Source of the DNA: Emiliania huxleyi CCMP1516
Lineage: Eukaryota > Haptophyta > Isochrysidales > Noelaerhabdaceae
Direction: 5' to 3'
Assembly (NCBI RefSeq): GCF_000372725.1
Contig: NW_005196900.1
Location: 1 to 26,478, forward strand
Length of the DNA stretch: 26,478 nucleotides
Shown here: positions 18,001 to 26,101 of the stretch, in pieces
Position numbering within the stretch: position 1 is the stretch's first letter
Layout: each line of letters opens with the position of its first letter
Position numbers and translations under genes: made by a program
The notes under the pieces: model-generated
Told to the model about the DNA's origin: nothing
Seen by the model: only the letters and a program-made list of their open reading frames with translations
The model's database searches: none

Positions 18001-18376
18001 GCGTCTCGGGAACGCTGGGGAGGTATGAACGGCAGGCACCTGGCAGAGCGTGACCAGCGCCGGCGACGGCGTGTGCGACACGGCGATCTGCGAGAGCAGG
18101 CCGAGGAGCAGAGGGTGAGAGCGCGTGCGTGTGTGCCTCGGAGACGGAGCGGGAATCCAGCGCGCGGGATGACCAAGAGGAGGCAGGCTGGCGCGGCTGC
18201 AGCGAAGCACGCGAGGTGCATGCGCGTGGAGCCAGAACATATGGCGCTGCTCTATCAGTCGGACGGCAAGAGCGGGCGGTGGTGGCCTTGTTGATGACAA
18301 GCATCCCGCCCGAGCAAAAGCAGTACGTGATCACGGCCGCGGCCACTTCAGCGGCGTCCTCCTGCTTCTCTCGCAT
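14781..18376 (-). CDS. Nucleotide-sugar / triose-phosphate translocator family membrane transporter (DMT superfamily), 12 exons
   Basis: Exons on the minus strand: 18376-18287, 18087-18040, 17758-17716, 17484-17381, 16968-16918, 16827-16669, 16114-16053, 15833-15673, 15533-15469, 15280-15214, 15141-15092 and 14939-14781. They join in phase to 352 residues. Landmarks are VAAAVITYCFCSGGMLVINK (N-terminal helix), PSPALVTLCQFASCTVLVYG, DANVETVIVFRSCTPLAVCI (the family's substrate-site helix), LTYGKFLVT, LWTPVLYTNSLSILPTLLVG, FWCQSLITATAYTVVGVTNK, MLTVTVNVLIWDKHASPYGI and GGSLYQQAPLRDAL. About ten hydrophobic helices fit a Golgi or ER antiporter; the Ser/Asp-rich tail is cytosolic. Substrate is unknown: the motifs fit a GDP-sugar or UDP-sugar carrier as well as SLC35-type phosphate exchangers. 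Six of eleven donors are GC in this model. The exon 7/8 join is the weakest. Exons are only 29% of the span; satellites fill the rest. Confidence 0.88.
14999..15072. repeat. Compound (CT)n-(GT)n microsatellite in transporter intron 11
   Basis: About 18 CT units are followed directly by about 18 GT units, just downstream (in transcript terms) of the exon 11 donor at 15091. Confidence 0.95.
15255..15468. repeat. Triplicated 26-bp exon-10 start with gagatcagcc arrays (transporter intron 9)
   Basis: The first 26 bases of exon 10 (minus strand, starting gtgaccaacaag) occur at 15280-15255, 15364-15339 and 15468-15443. The spacers are arrays of gagatcagcc (four and six copies). The last copy starts exactly at the exon 9 donor; the others each follow a cccgcag acceptor. 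Confidence 0.95.
15534..15672. repeat. Transporter intron 8: gagattgtgg array with copies of two exon starts
   Basis: The intron opens (minus strand) with a 19-base near-copy of the exon 9 start (15672-15654 against 15533-15515, 18/19 identical). It also contains, at 15605-15577, the acceptor-plus-exon-11 start that belongs to the intron 10/exon 11 junction. Between these lie 10-bp gagattgtgg/gagatcgtgg units. Confidence 0.9.
15835..16059. repeat. 65-bp higher-order repeat of gatctcgtgc units (transporter intron 7)
   Basis: ccaccggagcgggatgc occurs at 15913, 15978 and 16043 with a 65-bp period, interspersed with gatctcgtgc/gatctcgtcc decamers. On the transcript strand the 17-mer is the sequence at the exon 7 3' end, so the donor region itself has been amplified. 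Confidence 0.9.
16127..16372. repeat. 30-bp minisatellite in transporter intron 6
   Basis: About eight tandem copies of ttcgggtaccgtggggtagg + ggagggtggg, nearly identical in the centre and diverged at both ends. Open in several frames by chance of a 30-bp period; not coding. Confidence 0.95.
16456..16540. repeat. Two tandem 41-bp copies in transporter intron 6
   Basis: ggtggcgcaaggggggcaag starts at 16456 and again at 16497, each followed by cagcccctcgcatctccaca. The copies look identical. Confidence 0.9.
16833..16912. repeat. gatctcgtgy decamer array in transporter intron 5
   Basis: About eight decamers of the same family as in UGPase intron 4 and transporter intron 7, placed between exons 5 and 6. 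Confidence 0.9.
17125..17340. repeat. ctagccgaggtgtggccgag array in transporter intron 4
   Basis: Around ten copies of a 22-bp unit and its 10-11 bp sub-units. The unit is the same as at 255-450 in UGPase intron 4, in the same orientation relative to transcription. Confidence 0.9.
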
Positions 18377-19066
18377 CAGGGAGTTCGGTCGGTGGCCGAC
18401 GTGGGGGTAAGCGTGATGGGGGAAGGGAGTGGGGGGCGCCCAGTAGGGCGCCGGCACCCCAGCGTAGAGGGCCTCGTGTAGCCCTCCTTTTGGTATAATT
18501 TTAACAAAAATACTCGGCACAGAGCTCAGGCTCGCCGCGACGTCGGAGGACGCCGCCGTCGCCTAGACTCCCCTGCGTCACTACGTACGTAGGGAGATTT
18601 GATTGGCGCTGGCGCCTGCTGTTGACAAGTGGGATCATCTGGCTTCCGGAATACTTCCGCGAAGCTGCCCCCAGCAGGCGTTTGACCAAAATCCAAATTT
18701 CCCTACTCCAGTTGAGGCTGCCCTCGGACCCGAGAAGGGCCGTAAAGTAAACACGGGTCCCCGAGGGTTAGCTCTGCGCTCCGGGTTTCCCCTAGCAGCG
18801 GAACGCCCCCTCTACTCGGGGCTAGTAGCAGACACTAGCACGACAACAGACACATTCCTCACTGACATCACCGCTCGGAACCCCCCGCTCCGCGCGCGGC
18901 CCCCCCTACCCCCACTCCGAGGGGGGGCCTCCCTCCCCTCGGTCCTCCCTCCTGTTCGCCTTCCGATGGTTACGCTCGTGGGGCCCGAGAGAGAGAGATT
19001 TTGAAATCTCTACAAACAACAAACTCTACATCATAAGCGGCGAACGAGGCAAGGTCGCTCTCCGAC

Positions 19067-19366
19067 ATGAGGCGCGTTGCACTTGCCAGTGCTGCCCTGG
19101 CCTTCTGTCTGCCCGCCCAATGGGTGGCAGGTGCCTCTGCTGCTGTGGCATGCCTCACGGCTGCGCCGGCGCCTCGGCGCGTCAGCTCGGCTCGGCGTAG
19201 CGATAGTGGCCAGCGCAACTCGCCTGGACTCAACGCTCAGCCAGGAGCTCCCGCACGCGCTGCCGCGAGCCATGGCGCATGCAACGCGTCTGCGAGCCCC
19301 ACCGCTGCACCTCCCTCCGAGCCGGCCAAGGCTATCTATCCATATCCATATCCAGCGCGTTCCTAG
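19067..19366 (+). CDS. Possible short secretory or plastid-targeted protein or N-terminal exon
   Basis: 99 residues beginning MRRVALASAALAFCLPAQWV followed by AGASAAVAC. This is a textbook signal peptide with a cleavable AGA/ASA end, then a Ser/Ala/Arg/Pro-rich, acid-poor stretch like the transit part of a bipartite plastid presequence. No mature domain follows. The frame could be the first exon of a gene whose other exons I could not find, or chance in GC-rich DNA. Confidence 0.25.
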   Translation: MRRVALASAALAFCLPAQWVAGASAAVACLTAAPAPRRVSSARRSDSGQRNSPGLNAQPGAPARAAASHGACNASASPTAAPPSEPAKAIYPYPYPARS

Positions 19367-19455
19367 AGGTGAACGCTAGGGCCGTAGCACAGCCCGCCCG
19401 GCTTCCCTTGGACCACGATAGCAGTCCAGGGACCCAGCGAGCGGCAGCAGCGCGT

Positions 19456-19523
19456 CAAATTTGCATTTTCCGTTTTTGCGCTGACGGTTCTAGGGTGTCG
19501 TACAAGATGGACATGCAAATTTG
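19456..19523. repeat. 11-bp inverted repeat caaatttgcat / atgcaaatttg
   Basis: Exact arms at 19456-19466 and 19513-19523 with a 46-bp spacer. They lie just 3' of the Cys-rich gene (its stop codon ends at 19563). The atgcaaat core is AT-rich in otherwise GC-rich DNA. Confidence 0.7.
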
Positions 19524-19562
19524 TCGAAGCGCATGTCGGCGTAGCCCGGAGCGACGAAAGCC

Positions 19563-20401
19563 TCAGAGCTCCAACTTGCACTTGGGGTCAGGGAACTCGC
19601 CGCTCTCTCTCGTGTTGCACCGCTGCGTGATGTGATACCTACATGGTCGCACGGACGCACGGGCGCTTATCATGGTTAGGACGAGACCTTCTGAACTGTG
19701 ATGATGCGGTGCTAGGCGTGCGCGGTGGTGATGCGGCGGGTGTCCACAAGCATCTACCCAGCTGCGCACAGCTGCATGTGGATGGACTCGACGCCGCTGA
19801 GGTCGAGGTCTTGGGCGTCGCCGGTGGCCTCGTTGCGCACCGAGAGCGACCACGAGGCGTAGAGGGGCGGCGGGTTGAAGGGACTGACGGTACCAGTTGT
19901 GGAGCTCCATGGACTGAGGCGAAGTCAATCGAATAGGGGACGAGTGGGGCTGTGGAGGGGCTCTCACCTTGGGTCCTGGCTGCCTGGGTATTTCGTGCAG
20001 TCGACTGGGCCCGGATCTTTCAGGCAGCACTGACCGCGTTTCGGCGTGCAGAAGCCGCCGACACAGGTCTCGCTTGGCCCGGCCGGGAACCAGATCCTAC
20101 AGCGACATGCGACGGTAGTTAGTCTAGCTGGGATGGAGAACCAGCGTACCATGGAGGCGATTTACCGGGCGTTGTTGTCTGGGCAGTTCCAAGTGGTGAA
20201 CGCGGAGCACTCGAACCAACCGCAACCGTCCCCGTTGCACCTTGAGCACGTAAGATCTCCGCGCCAGTGAGCGAGGCGCTCGTCGGTGCAGCAGCGCGCT
20301 TCGTACTTGCACGTGGAGAAGCAGCAGTCTGCCTCGATGGCGTCGCCGTTGACTTTCGTCATGCCAACGGCGATGGCCATGATGAGCAGGTTGCGCACCA
20401 T
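19563..20401 (-). CDS. Secreted Cys-rich protein of unknown family, 4 exons
   Basis: Exons on the minus strand are 20401-20166, 20096-19968, 19913-19758 and 19638-19563, with GT-AG junctions and matching phases. They encode 198 residues. MVRNLLIMAIAVGMTKVNGD is a signal peptide. The next 60 residues hold ten Cys (CCFSTCKYEARCC, CSRCNGDGCGWFEC, WNC). Exon 2 adds five (ETCVGGFCTPKRGQCC, DC), and exon 4 has RC and KC, for 18 Cys in all, an even number suited to nine disulfides. Exon 3 (LYASWSLSVRNEATGDAQDL) reads like a beta-sandwich edge. I do not recognise the fold; a lectin-like, protease-inhibitor-like or cell-surface role would be guesswork. The first two thirds might be two Cys-rich modules. 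Confidence 0.7.
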
Positions 20402-21637
20402 GCCTGTGCCGACCGGCAGACGAGGGAGTGAGCCGCAAGGCGACGCAGGCTGATGCGCTATCGGTGCGCAGAAAGAGAGTGAGGTGTGTGTCTCGCTGTG
20501 AACGAGCGAGTTCACGAGGACGAGCTGCAAGAGCTCTGGCGCTGCGCTTCCCGAGCGACGCGGCAGGCTGGTGCGCAGCCAGGGTAAACGAGTGCTCTGA
20601 TTGCTGCACATCGTGTTCCGGGCACCAGTGCTGCTTCTCTCTGCTTTGAGAGCGTCTTTGAGGGGGGGAATTGAGTGGAAGGGGGGCTCAAGAGGGCCGC
20701 ACCTACTCGCAGCGCACGCAGCTTGAGGCCCGGCGCCAAGGAAACCGCGGCACACCCGCCTCGCCCACGTTGTTTTGGATCTGCGAGGGCGCAGGCGGCG
20801 GCGAGCGAGCGTCAGCAGCATAAGATGGGACGAGCATAGCGCGGGCTCGTTTTGGGGGTCGCGGGGGCGCATAAGGCATGAAGGCGACCCGCGGCCGCGC
20901 GCTCAGCAGCGCTCAGACCGGCAATCCGATTGTGCCAGATTCGCCTCGATCCTCGGAGCGAGCCGCTCGCGCGGCGGCGGTCGCAGCACGGCGTGCAGCC
21001 GGGCACGGGCTCGCTGCAGTGGTGGTTGTGGGGCGAGGCGAGAGGGCCCGCGCGGGGGCAGCTCTCATCTCGCGCTGCGTCGCGCCGGGCGAGGGGCGAG
21101 GCGAGAGGCAACCAATGGCAAAGGCACCTGCACACCTTCCAAGCTGCACCCCCTTCCAAGCTGCACCCCCTTCCAAAAAAAGAAAGCCAATTCGACTTGG
21201 GCCCTCGGGGAGCCTGCGGGCGGCCTTCTCTCGAGGTCTCGAGATACACAAAGCGGCCAAGAGTACTGTATAGGTAGGGTCGATTCCGCATGGTACGGGA
21301 CCCCTCGGGTGTTCATTGGAGGGGGAGTCATCCCAAGACGGTGTGAGAGAGAGAGATTTCTTGAACACGGTGCATACAGGATCGATCGAGGCGGAGCACG
21401 CAGGAGCCATCGGCGGCGGTTAGCGGCAGCGCGGCGGTGTAGACGAGCTGCGAGATACATGGAGATTGTGACGAGGAGTGGAGCGAGTGAGGCTGAGGGA
21501 CGCCCCTGGGGGGATTCGTTCAAAGGTATTATGCGCCCTCACCTTCACCTCCGGCACGGACATGGACGGGAGACCGCCCGATGTCTGGAAGAGCTATTGA
21601 ATAAATGAGGAGACAATAAGTGTCACCCCCCACAAAA
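20402..21637. other. Stretch without a resolved gene
   Basis: 5' flank of the Cys-rich gene and beyond. It contains a duplicated aagctgcacccccttcc phrase at about 21140-21175 and many short overlapping frames without motifs. An AATAAA-type string occurs at 21599-21604 (ttgaataaatg). I see nothing else. Confidence 0.4.
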
Positions 21638-22185
21638 ATGCGGCAGCATCGGGTCGGCTTGCGTGTTCGCGCCCCAGCCGCGGCACTGATGGTCGCGCTC
21701 CTGCTCTCGCACGCACACGAGCCCCTTGCGCGCCTCGCCCCCGAGCATGCGGCCAACCACTCGGCAGTGCACCGCCCACGAGGGATGATCTCGCCCGCGC
21801 GCGAGCAGGTCAGTCCTCCGAGCGGTCCCGAGCGGTCCCGAGCCGTCCCGAGCCGTCCCGAGCGGTCCCGAGCCGTGTCCCAACGGCCTAGATGCTAAAG
21901 TTCGACGGGCGGGGGCGCGGCGCTTGGGCCAGCTTCCTGCAGGCGCGGATCAAGCCATGGGAGTATGGTCTTGGGGACAAGCAAGGCTTACGTCGGGCAG
22001 CGGCAGATCATCACAGAATGGAAGGGCCGGAACTACACCTGTCCCTCGAGAAACAACGATTCAACAGGTGGTGGCAACCGTATGGCTCTGTGCACTACGT
22101 GGCGTGGCTCGTTCACCCTGCTTGCCGCGGTCATGAAGATCGCGGCGCACATGGTTGGGCTCCAGGAGCGTATGAAGGGACCTAG
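21638..22185 (+). CDS. Putative secretory-pathway protein, at least 2 exons, frame unresolved
   Basis: Exon 1 (21638-21808) encodes MRQHRVGLRVRAPAAALMVA followed by LLLSHAHEPLARLAPEH, a signal-peptide-like or signal-anchor-like start. It ends at a strong CAG|GTCAGT donor. The intron carries a gagcggtccc array. After the acceptor at 21890-21891, exon 2 in phase reads MLKFDGRGRGAWASFLQARI then KPWEYGLGDKQ. From about 21975 the better coding signal is in another frame (AYVGQRQIITEWKGRNYTCP, then MALCTTWRGSFTLLAAVMKI), which runs to 22246. Either a further short intron or a frameshift lies near 21970. Family not recognised. The listed end is the stop of the in-phase frame. Confidence 0.35.
21817..21875. 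repeat. gagcggtccc decamer array, copy A
   Basis: About six decamers (cgagcggtcc/cgagccgtcc) just after the CAG|GTCAGT donor at 21809. The same family recurs at 22375-22442. Confidence 0.9.
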
Positions 22186-22374
22186 GTATGATGTGTTTGG
22201 CCCGTGGCCGGTGTGCCCCCCTCTCGTCGCGGCGCAGTTTCCTTAGTGCTTTGCTGTTTTTGCTGTTAATCTCATGAGAAGTTTACAATTTCTTCTCACT
22301 GCAGCACCTCCCCCGCGCCACCCAGCCGTGCAGCCCAGCCAGCCGGAGGCGGGCCGCAAATGTCCCAGCCGCGC

Positions 22375-22442
22375 CCCCGAGCGAGGCCGAGCGGTCCCGA
22401 GCAGTCCCGAGCGGTCCCGAGCGGTCCCGAGCGGTCCCGAGT
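22375..22442. repeat. gagcggtccc decamer array, copy B
   Basis: About six decamers of the same unit as copy A, same strand, about 560 bp away, followed by two copies of agagcacccc. It is likely an intron of the same or a neighbouring plus-strand gene. Confidence 0.9.
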
Positions 22443-22671
22443 GGCCCCAGAGCACCCCAGAGCACCCCAGAGCCTACCTGAGAGCCCACGGCCGCTTGGC
22501 AGGCACCTGTCACGAGCCTGTTTCTTGTAATGACTAACATCCGTTGCTGTGGGCCGGCCGCATCCCGAAGTGCTCTAAGAATATTCAACCCTCAAAGAAA
22601 AAGAAACCCCCATCGCGCTCAGGCCGCGCTCTGGCTCCTGCTACTGCTCGCTCGGTTCGCACGGTCACCCG

Positions 22672-25502
22672 ATGCCGCCCGGCGAAGTTACGGAGAGGCA
22701 CCTCTTTGACTCCGGGGAGGACATCAAGATCCCCATCCCGTGCCCGCTGCGGTTTCCATTGGGCACGCTTGTCGAGGTCCATGCCGGGAAGGCAGGCTGG
22801 CTGACGGCCAGGGTCACGCGGCAGTTTTATCGGCCGCACTCGGCAGATTGGCCCGCTGGCCAGCACTCCGCGTACGAGTTCAGGCTAGACCGCGGAGGCT
22901 ACATGCATTCGCCCATCGACTGCCCTCGCTATGTCCGAGCTGTGCCGCCGTCGCTGCAGGCGTACATCGAGCGCTTCGTGCCACGGCCATCCCAGGATCC
23001 GACGGCGACGCAGGCTGTGCATGACATCATTGAGTACGCCAACCAGCGGGGCGTGACGGATTCCGTTCGCAGGACGATGGCGCCTCCACCGCTGCAGGAC
23101 GGCCTGGGGTGGCTCGCCCGCCGCTACGCGGACGTCGACTCGCTCGTCGACTTCATCGAGCGAAGCCACGTGTGCGCATCGTGCGGCAAAGCGTTGCCTC
23201 GCGACGCCTTCTCGGGTGCGCAACTCAAAAGGAGTGCAGCCCTTCGACGCTGCAGGCAATGCGCGGGGGGCAGCAGATCAGCGGAATCATCCCGCATCGC
23301 GTCCGCCGAGGGGCGCTTTCTTCTGCAGCAGCAGCAGCAGCAGGAGGAGCAGGAGCGGGAGCGGCGGAGGCTGGAATGGGCAGCAGCACGGAAGCGGGAG
23401 CGGGAGGAGCTTCTGCAGCAGCAGCTGCTGCTGCTGCAGCAGCAGGAGGAGGAGCGGCGGGATGAGGAGGAGCGGCGGGAGCGGCTGGCGCAGGAGCGGC
23501 AGCAGCGGCAACAGCAGGGGCGGAAGCCGCCGCAGGCGCCGCCGGTGGAGCTCGCGCAGGAGATATACGACGCGGCGTCGGGCGACCCGGCCTTGCCCGC
23601 CACGCGGCGGCAGCTGAAGAAGCTGCTCGCGCGGCTTGACAAGGAGAAGTCACTAGTCCGCAAGCGCGAGATCCGCTCGTGGCAGTCGCCGGCGGACGGT
23701 TCGACGGCGCTGTTCGCGGCGTGCCAGCGGGGAAACCTGGCGGCGGCGGAGCTGCTGCTCAGGGCGCACTTTTCGGTCAACAAGGCCCCGCAGGGGGGCG
23801 GCACGCCGCTGTACGTGAGCTGCGAGGCGGGTAACGTCGAGCTGGCACGGTGGTAGCGGTGGCGTGGGTGGCGGCGATGGTGGTGGCGGCAACGGCGGAG
23901 GGGGCGACGGACGAGGCTGAAATGGCGGGCTCGGCGGCAGAGGCGGTGCGCTCGGTGGCGGCGAGGGTGGTGATGGCGGCGGCGGCGACGGCGAGGACGA
24001 CTGCGGCGGCGAGGATGGCGGCGGTGGCCACGGTCGCAACGCCGAGCCGAGACGCTGATGGACGGCGGCGCGAACCCGGCGATCGCCGTCGGCGGCCTCA
24101 CGCCGCTGGCGCGCGCGCGGCAGCTGCACGGCGAGGGCGCCGAGATAGTCGAGCTCCTCGAGCAGGTGTCAGGGGCAGAGCAGGAGCCGCCGCCGCCGCC
24201 GCCGCCGCCGCCGCTTGGAGAGGCGAGCCAGGGCGTGCAGCCGCCGAGGCTCCTCCTCGACCTCGCCAGCCGCGGTGCCAACACCATCGACACCGCAGCC
24301 GCAGCCGCCCGGAGGGCGGTCACGTCGATGTTCGGGACGATTGCCGAGGGAGGCGAGGTCGAGGAGGGCGAGGAGGAGGGCGAGGAGGAGGGCGAGGAGG
24401 GCGAGGAGGAGGGCGAGGAGGAGGGCGAGGAGGACGAGGGCGCAAGCGAGGAGACGCGGCGCATGCTGCAGCAGCTCGAGAGCGGCTACTCCACCGCGGC
24501 GGAGGTGCGCGATGCACTGCTCGCGCTCTCGGACCTCGAGGGATACGACGAGCAGCTGGAGCGGGGCCACGCGCGCTTGGAGGCGCTCCGGGCGAGGCTT
24601 TCGCCGCTCCACGCGCTCGCGTCCCGCCTGCCCGACGACCTCTGCTCGCCGCCGCGGCGGAGCTACACGGCCCATCACGTGCTCATCGTCGACGCCTCCG
24701 CTTCAATGCGTAACACCGACGTCGAGGCCCCCCCCCTCCCCCCTACCCGCCCGCCTACCCGCCCTCACCCCCACCCACCCACCCGCCCACCCTCCTCGTA
24801 CCCGCCCTCATCCTAAATGCCAGCTCGACGCTTCGGTCCGCAGGTGGTCAGCGGTGAGCCGCCCATCTCGCGCGCCGAAGCGGTGCGCCGCGTGCTGCTC
24901 GACAACTTTCTGCGCCGGCAGCTCGACGCGGGGGCCGTCTCCGCCGACCGCGTCTCCCTCATCAAGATCCAGTCCGAGGACGCCGCGGGCGCCGCTGTGC
25001 CTTTTGCGCTGCTCCCGCTCGACGCGACGCTCGCCGAGCGGATCGACGCCGCGCTGGACGACCCTCGCTCGCACGGCCCGTACCTGCCCGCGCTCTCCAA
25101 GCTCGTCGAGCTCGTGACCCTAGATGCCGAAGAATTGTCTATGGGATGCAATGCCACGGGGTCACATCCTCAGCCCGGTGTCTCATATCCAGGCTCGTGA
25201 CGCACGCCGACGCGCACTTGCTACCGCACGCAAAGACGTCGGTGCTCTTCCTCTCCGACGGCCGTCCCTCCGACCGTGTCGACGAGCGCGAGCTGCCGCA
25301 GCTGCTGGGCGGCCAGCTGCGGGCGCTGCACTCCGCGACGCTCGGCCGACTTGCATCGTTCCAGCTGCTCGGCTTCGGCGACGCGCACGAGCGCATGCTC
25401 AAGTCGATGGCGGCCATGGTGCCCGGCAACCTCGCCACGTTCAACGTCGTGTCGGGCCGCGCCGTGCTGCACCGAGCACCTGCTGCAACTGCTCCGGGTT
25501 GA
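22672..25502 (+). CDS. Multidomain protein: SH3/tudor-like N-terminus, zinc ribbon, coiled coil, ankyrin repeats, von Willebrand A domain
   Basis: Exon 1 runs from 22672 to about 23845. Residues 27-90 look like a small beta-barrel reader (FPLGTLVEVHAGKAGWLTAR, RLDRGGYMHSPID). HVCASCGKALPRDAFSGAQL with RRCRQC (C168, C171, C194, C197) is a zinc ribbon like the Stc1 domain. 218-285 is a Gln/Glu/Arg coiled coil. 341-392 are ankyrin repeats (GSTALFAACQRGNLAAAELL, GTPLYVSCEAGNVELA). Exon 2 (about 24047-24720) continues them with TLMDGGANP, then a Pro run, an acidic GEEEG tract, a helical region, and VLIVDASASMRNTD, the MIDAS DxSxS of a vWA domain. Exon 3 (24844-25109) and exon 4 (from 25193) complete vWA (LFLSDGRPSD, FQLLGFGDAHE). 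The exon 1/2 splice is unclear, because no GT or GC donor gives a perfect ankyrin join. The C-terminus may end at 25500-25502 or splice on past the 25505 repeats. Role unknown; it looks like a chromatin-linked or ubiquitin-linked scaffold. Confidence 0.75.
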
Positions 25503-25504
25503 CC

Positions 25505-25700
25505 GCCGCTGCCAGCCCCTCTCCCCTGCCAGTCCTGCCGGCCGTTGCCAGCTCCTCTCCCCTGCCAGTCCTGCCGGCCGTTGCCAGCTCCTCTCCCCTG
25601 CCAGTCCTTCCGGCCGTTGCCAGCCCCTCTCCCCTGCCAGTCCTGCCGGCCGTGCCAGCCCCTCTCCCCTGCCAGTCCTGCCGGCCGTGCCAGCCCCTCT
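25505..25700. repeat. About 36-bp pyrimidine-rich minisatellite
   Basis: Five to six copies of gccagcccctctcccctgcc + agtcctgccggccgtt, some shortened by 2 bp. They start just after the possible stop of the vWA gene and may lie in a following intron. Confidence 0.9.
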
Positions 25701-25702
25701 CC

Positions 25703-26101
25703 CGTCTGACCCTCTCCCGCGATGGGCGGAGCTCTAGACCACCACCGTCGAGCTCCTGCCGCTGCAGTGTGGCATCAGTGGGGGACGGCCTGCCCACCGC
25801 ACCCGCCCCAGCCCCCAACCTTGCCTGCTCAGCATCACCGCCTCACCACCAGCGGAGCCGCCGCCTCACCACTGCGATCCCAGCCGCCGCCATCCCCGCC
25901 CCCGCCGCCCCCGCCACCGCTTGCACCCACCCCCTCGGCGCGCCTCCGCCGCCGTGGCCTCCCGCCGCGCCTTGCGCGCCACTGGTGCCGGTGCCGTCGC
26001 TTGGGAGCATGGTCAAGATCGGCGTGTGACGTGTCTTCAGCATGCTCAGCTCGAGGTCCGCGTCGAGGGGGAGACGTTTGCTGCCAGAAAAATGCACGTA
26101 G
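25703..26101. other. Pro/Ala-rich low-complexity stretch between the vWA gene and the ODC exon
   Basis: C-rich sequence giving long Pro/Ala or Gly/Arg frames on both strands. A short plus-strand piece ([18 protein letters not shown], 26048-26101) has coding character and might be a further exon of the vWA gene, but no consistent splice model was found. Confidence 0.35.

Larger units (their letters stand above)
18377..19562. other. Upstream region of the transporter and flank of the Cys-rich gene
   Basis: Between the transporter start (18376) and the 3' end of the Cys-rich gene (19563). An AT-rich patch with ggtataattttaac at about 18491-18504 may be part of the transporter promoter. 18600-19000 has an open plus-strand frame rich in Pro, Leu and Arg without motifs. 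A small secretory-looking frame lies at 19067-19366. Confidence 0.4.

Noticed and set aside
23856..24060. Continuation of the vWA-gene reading frame through the G-rich region as coding Gly/Ala/Thr repeat
   Set aside because: The frame stops at 23854-23856, and the ankyrin repeat resumes only at about 24049, so this 200-bp stretch is best read as an intron, though its donor is unclear.
23124..24678. Long minus-strand frames across the vWA gene (Ser/Pro-, Arg- or Leu-rich)
   Set aside because: They are antisense to CAG/GAG-rich coding sequence and show no domain, whereas the plus strand has zinc-ribbon, ankyrin and vWA motifs.
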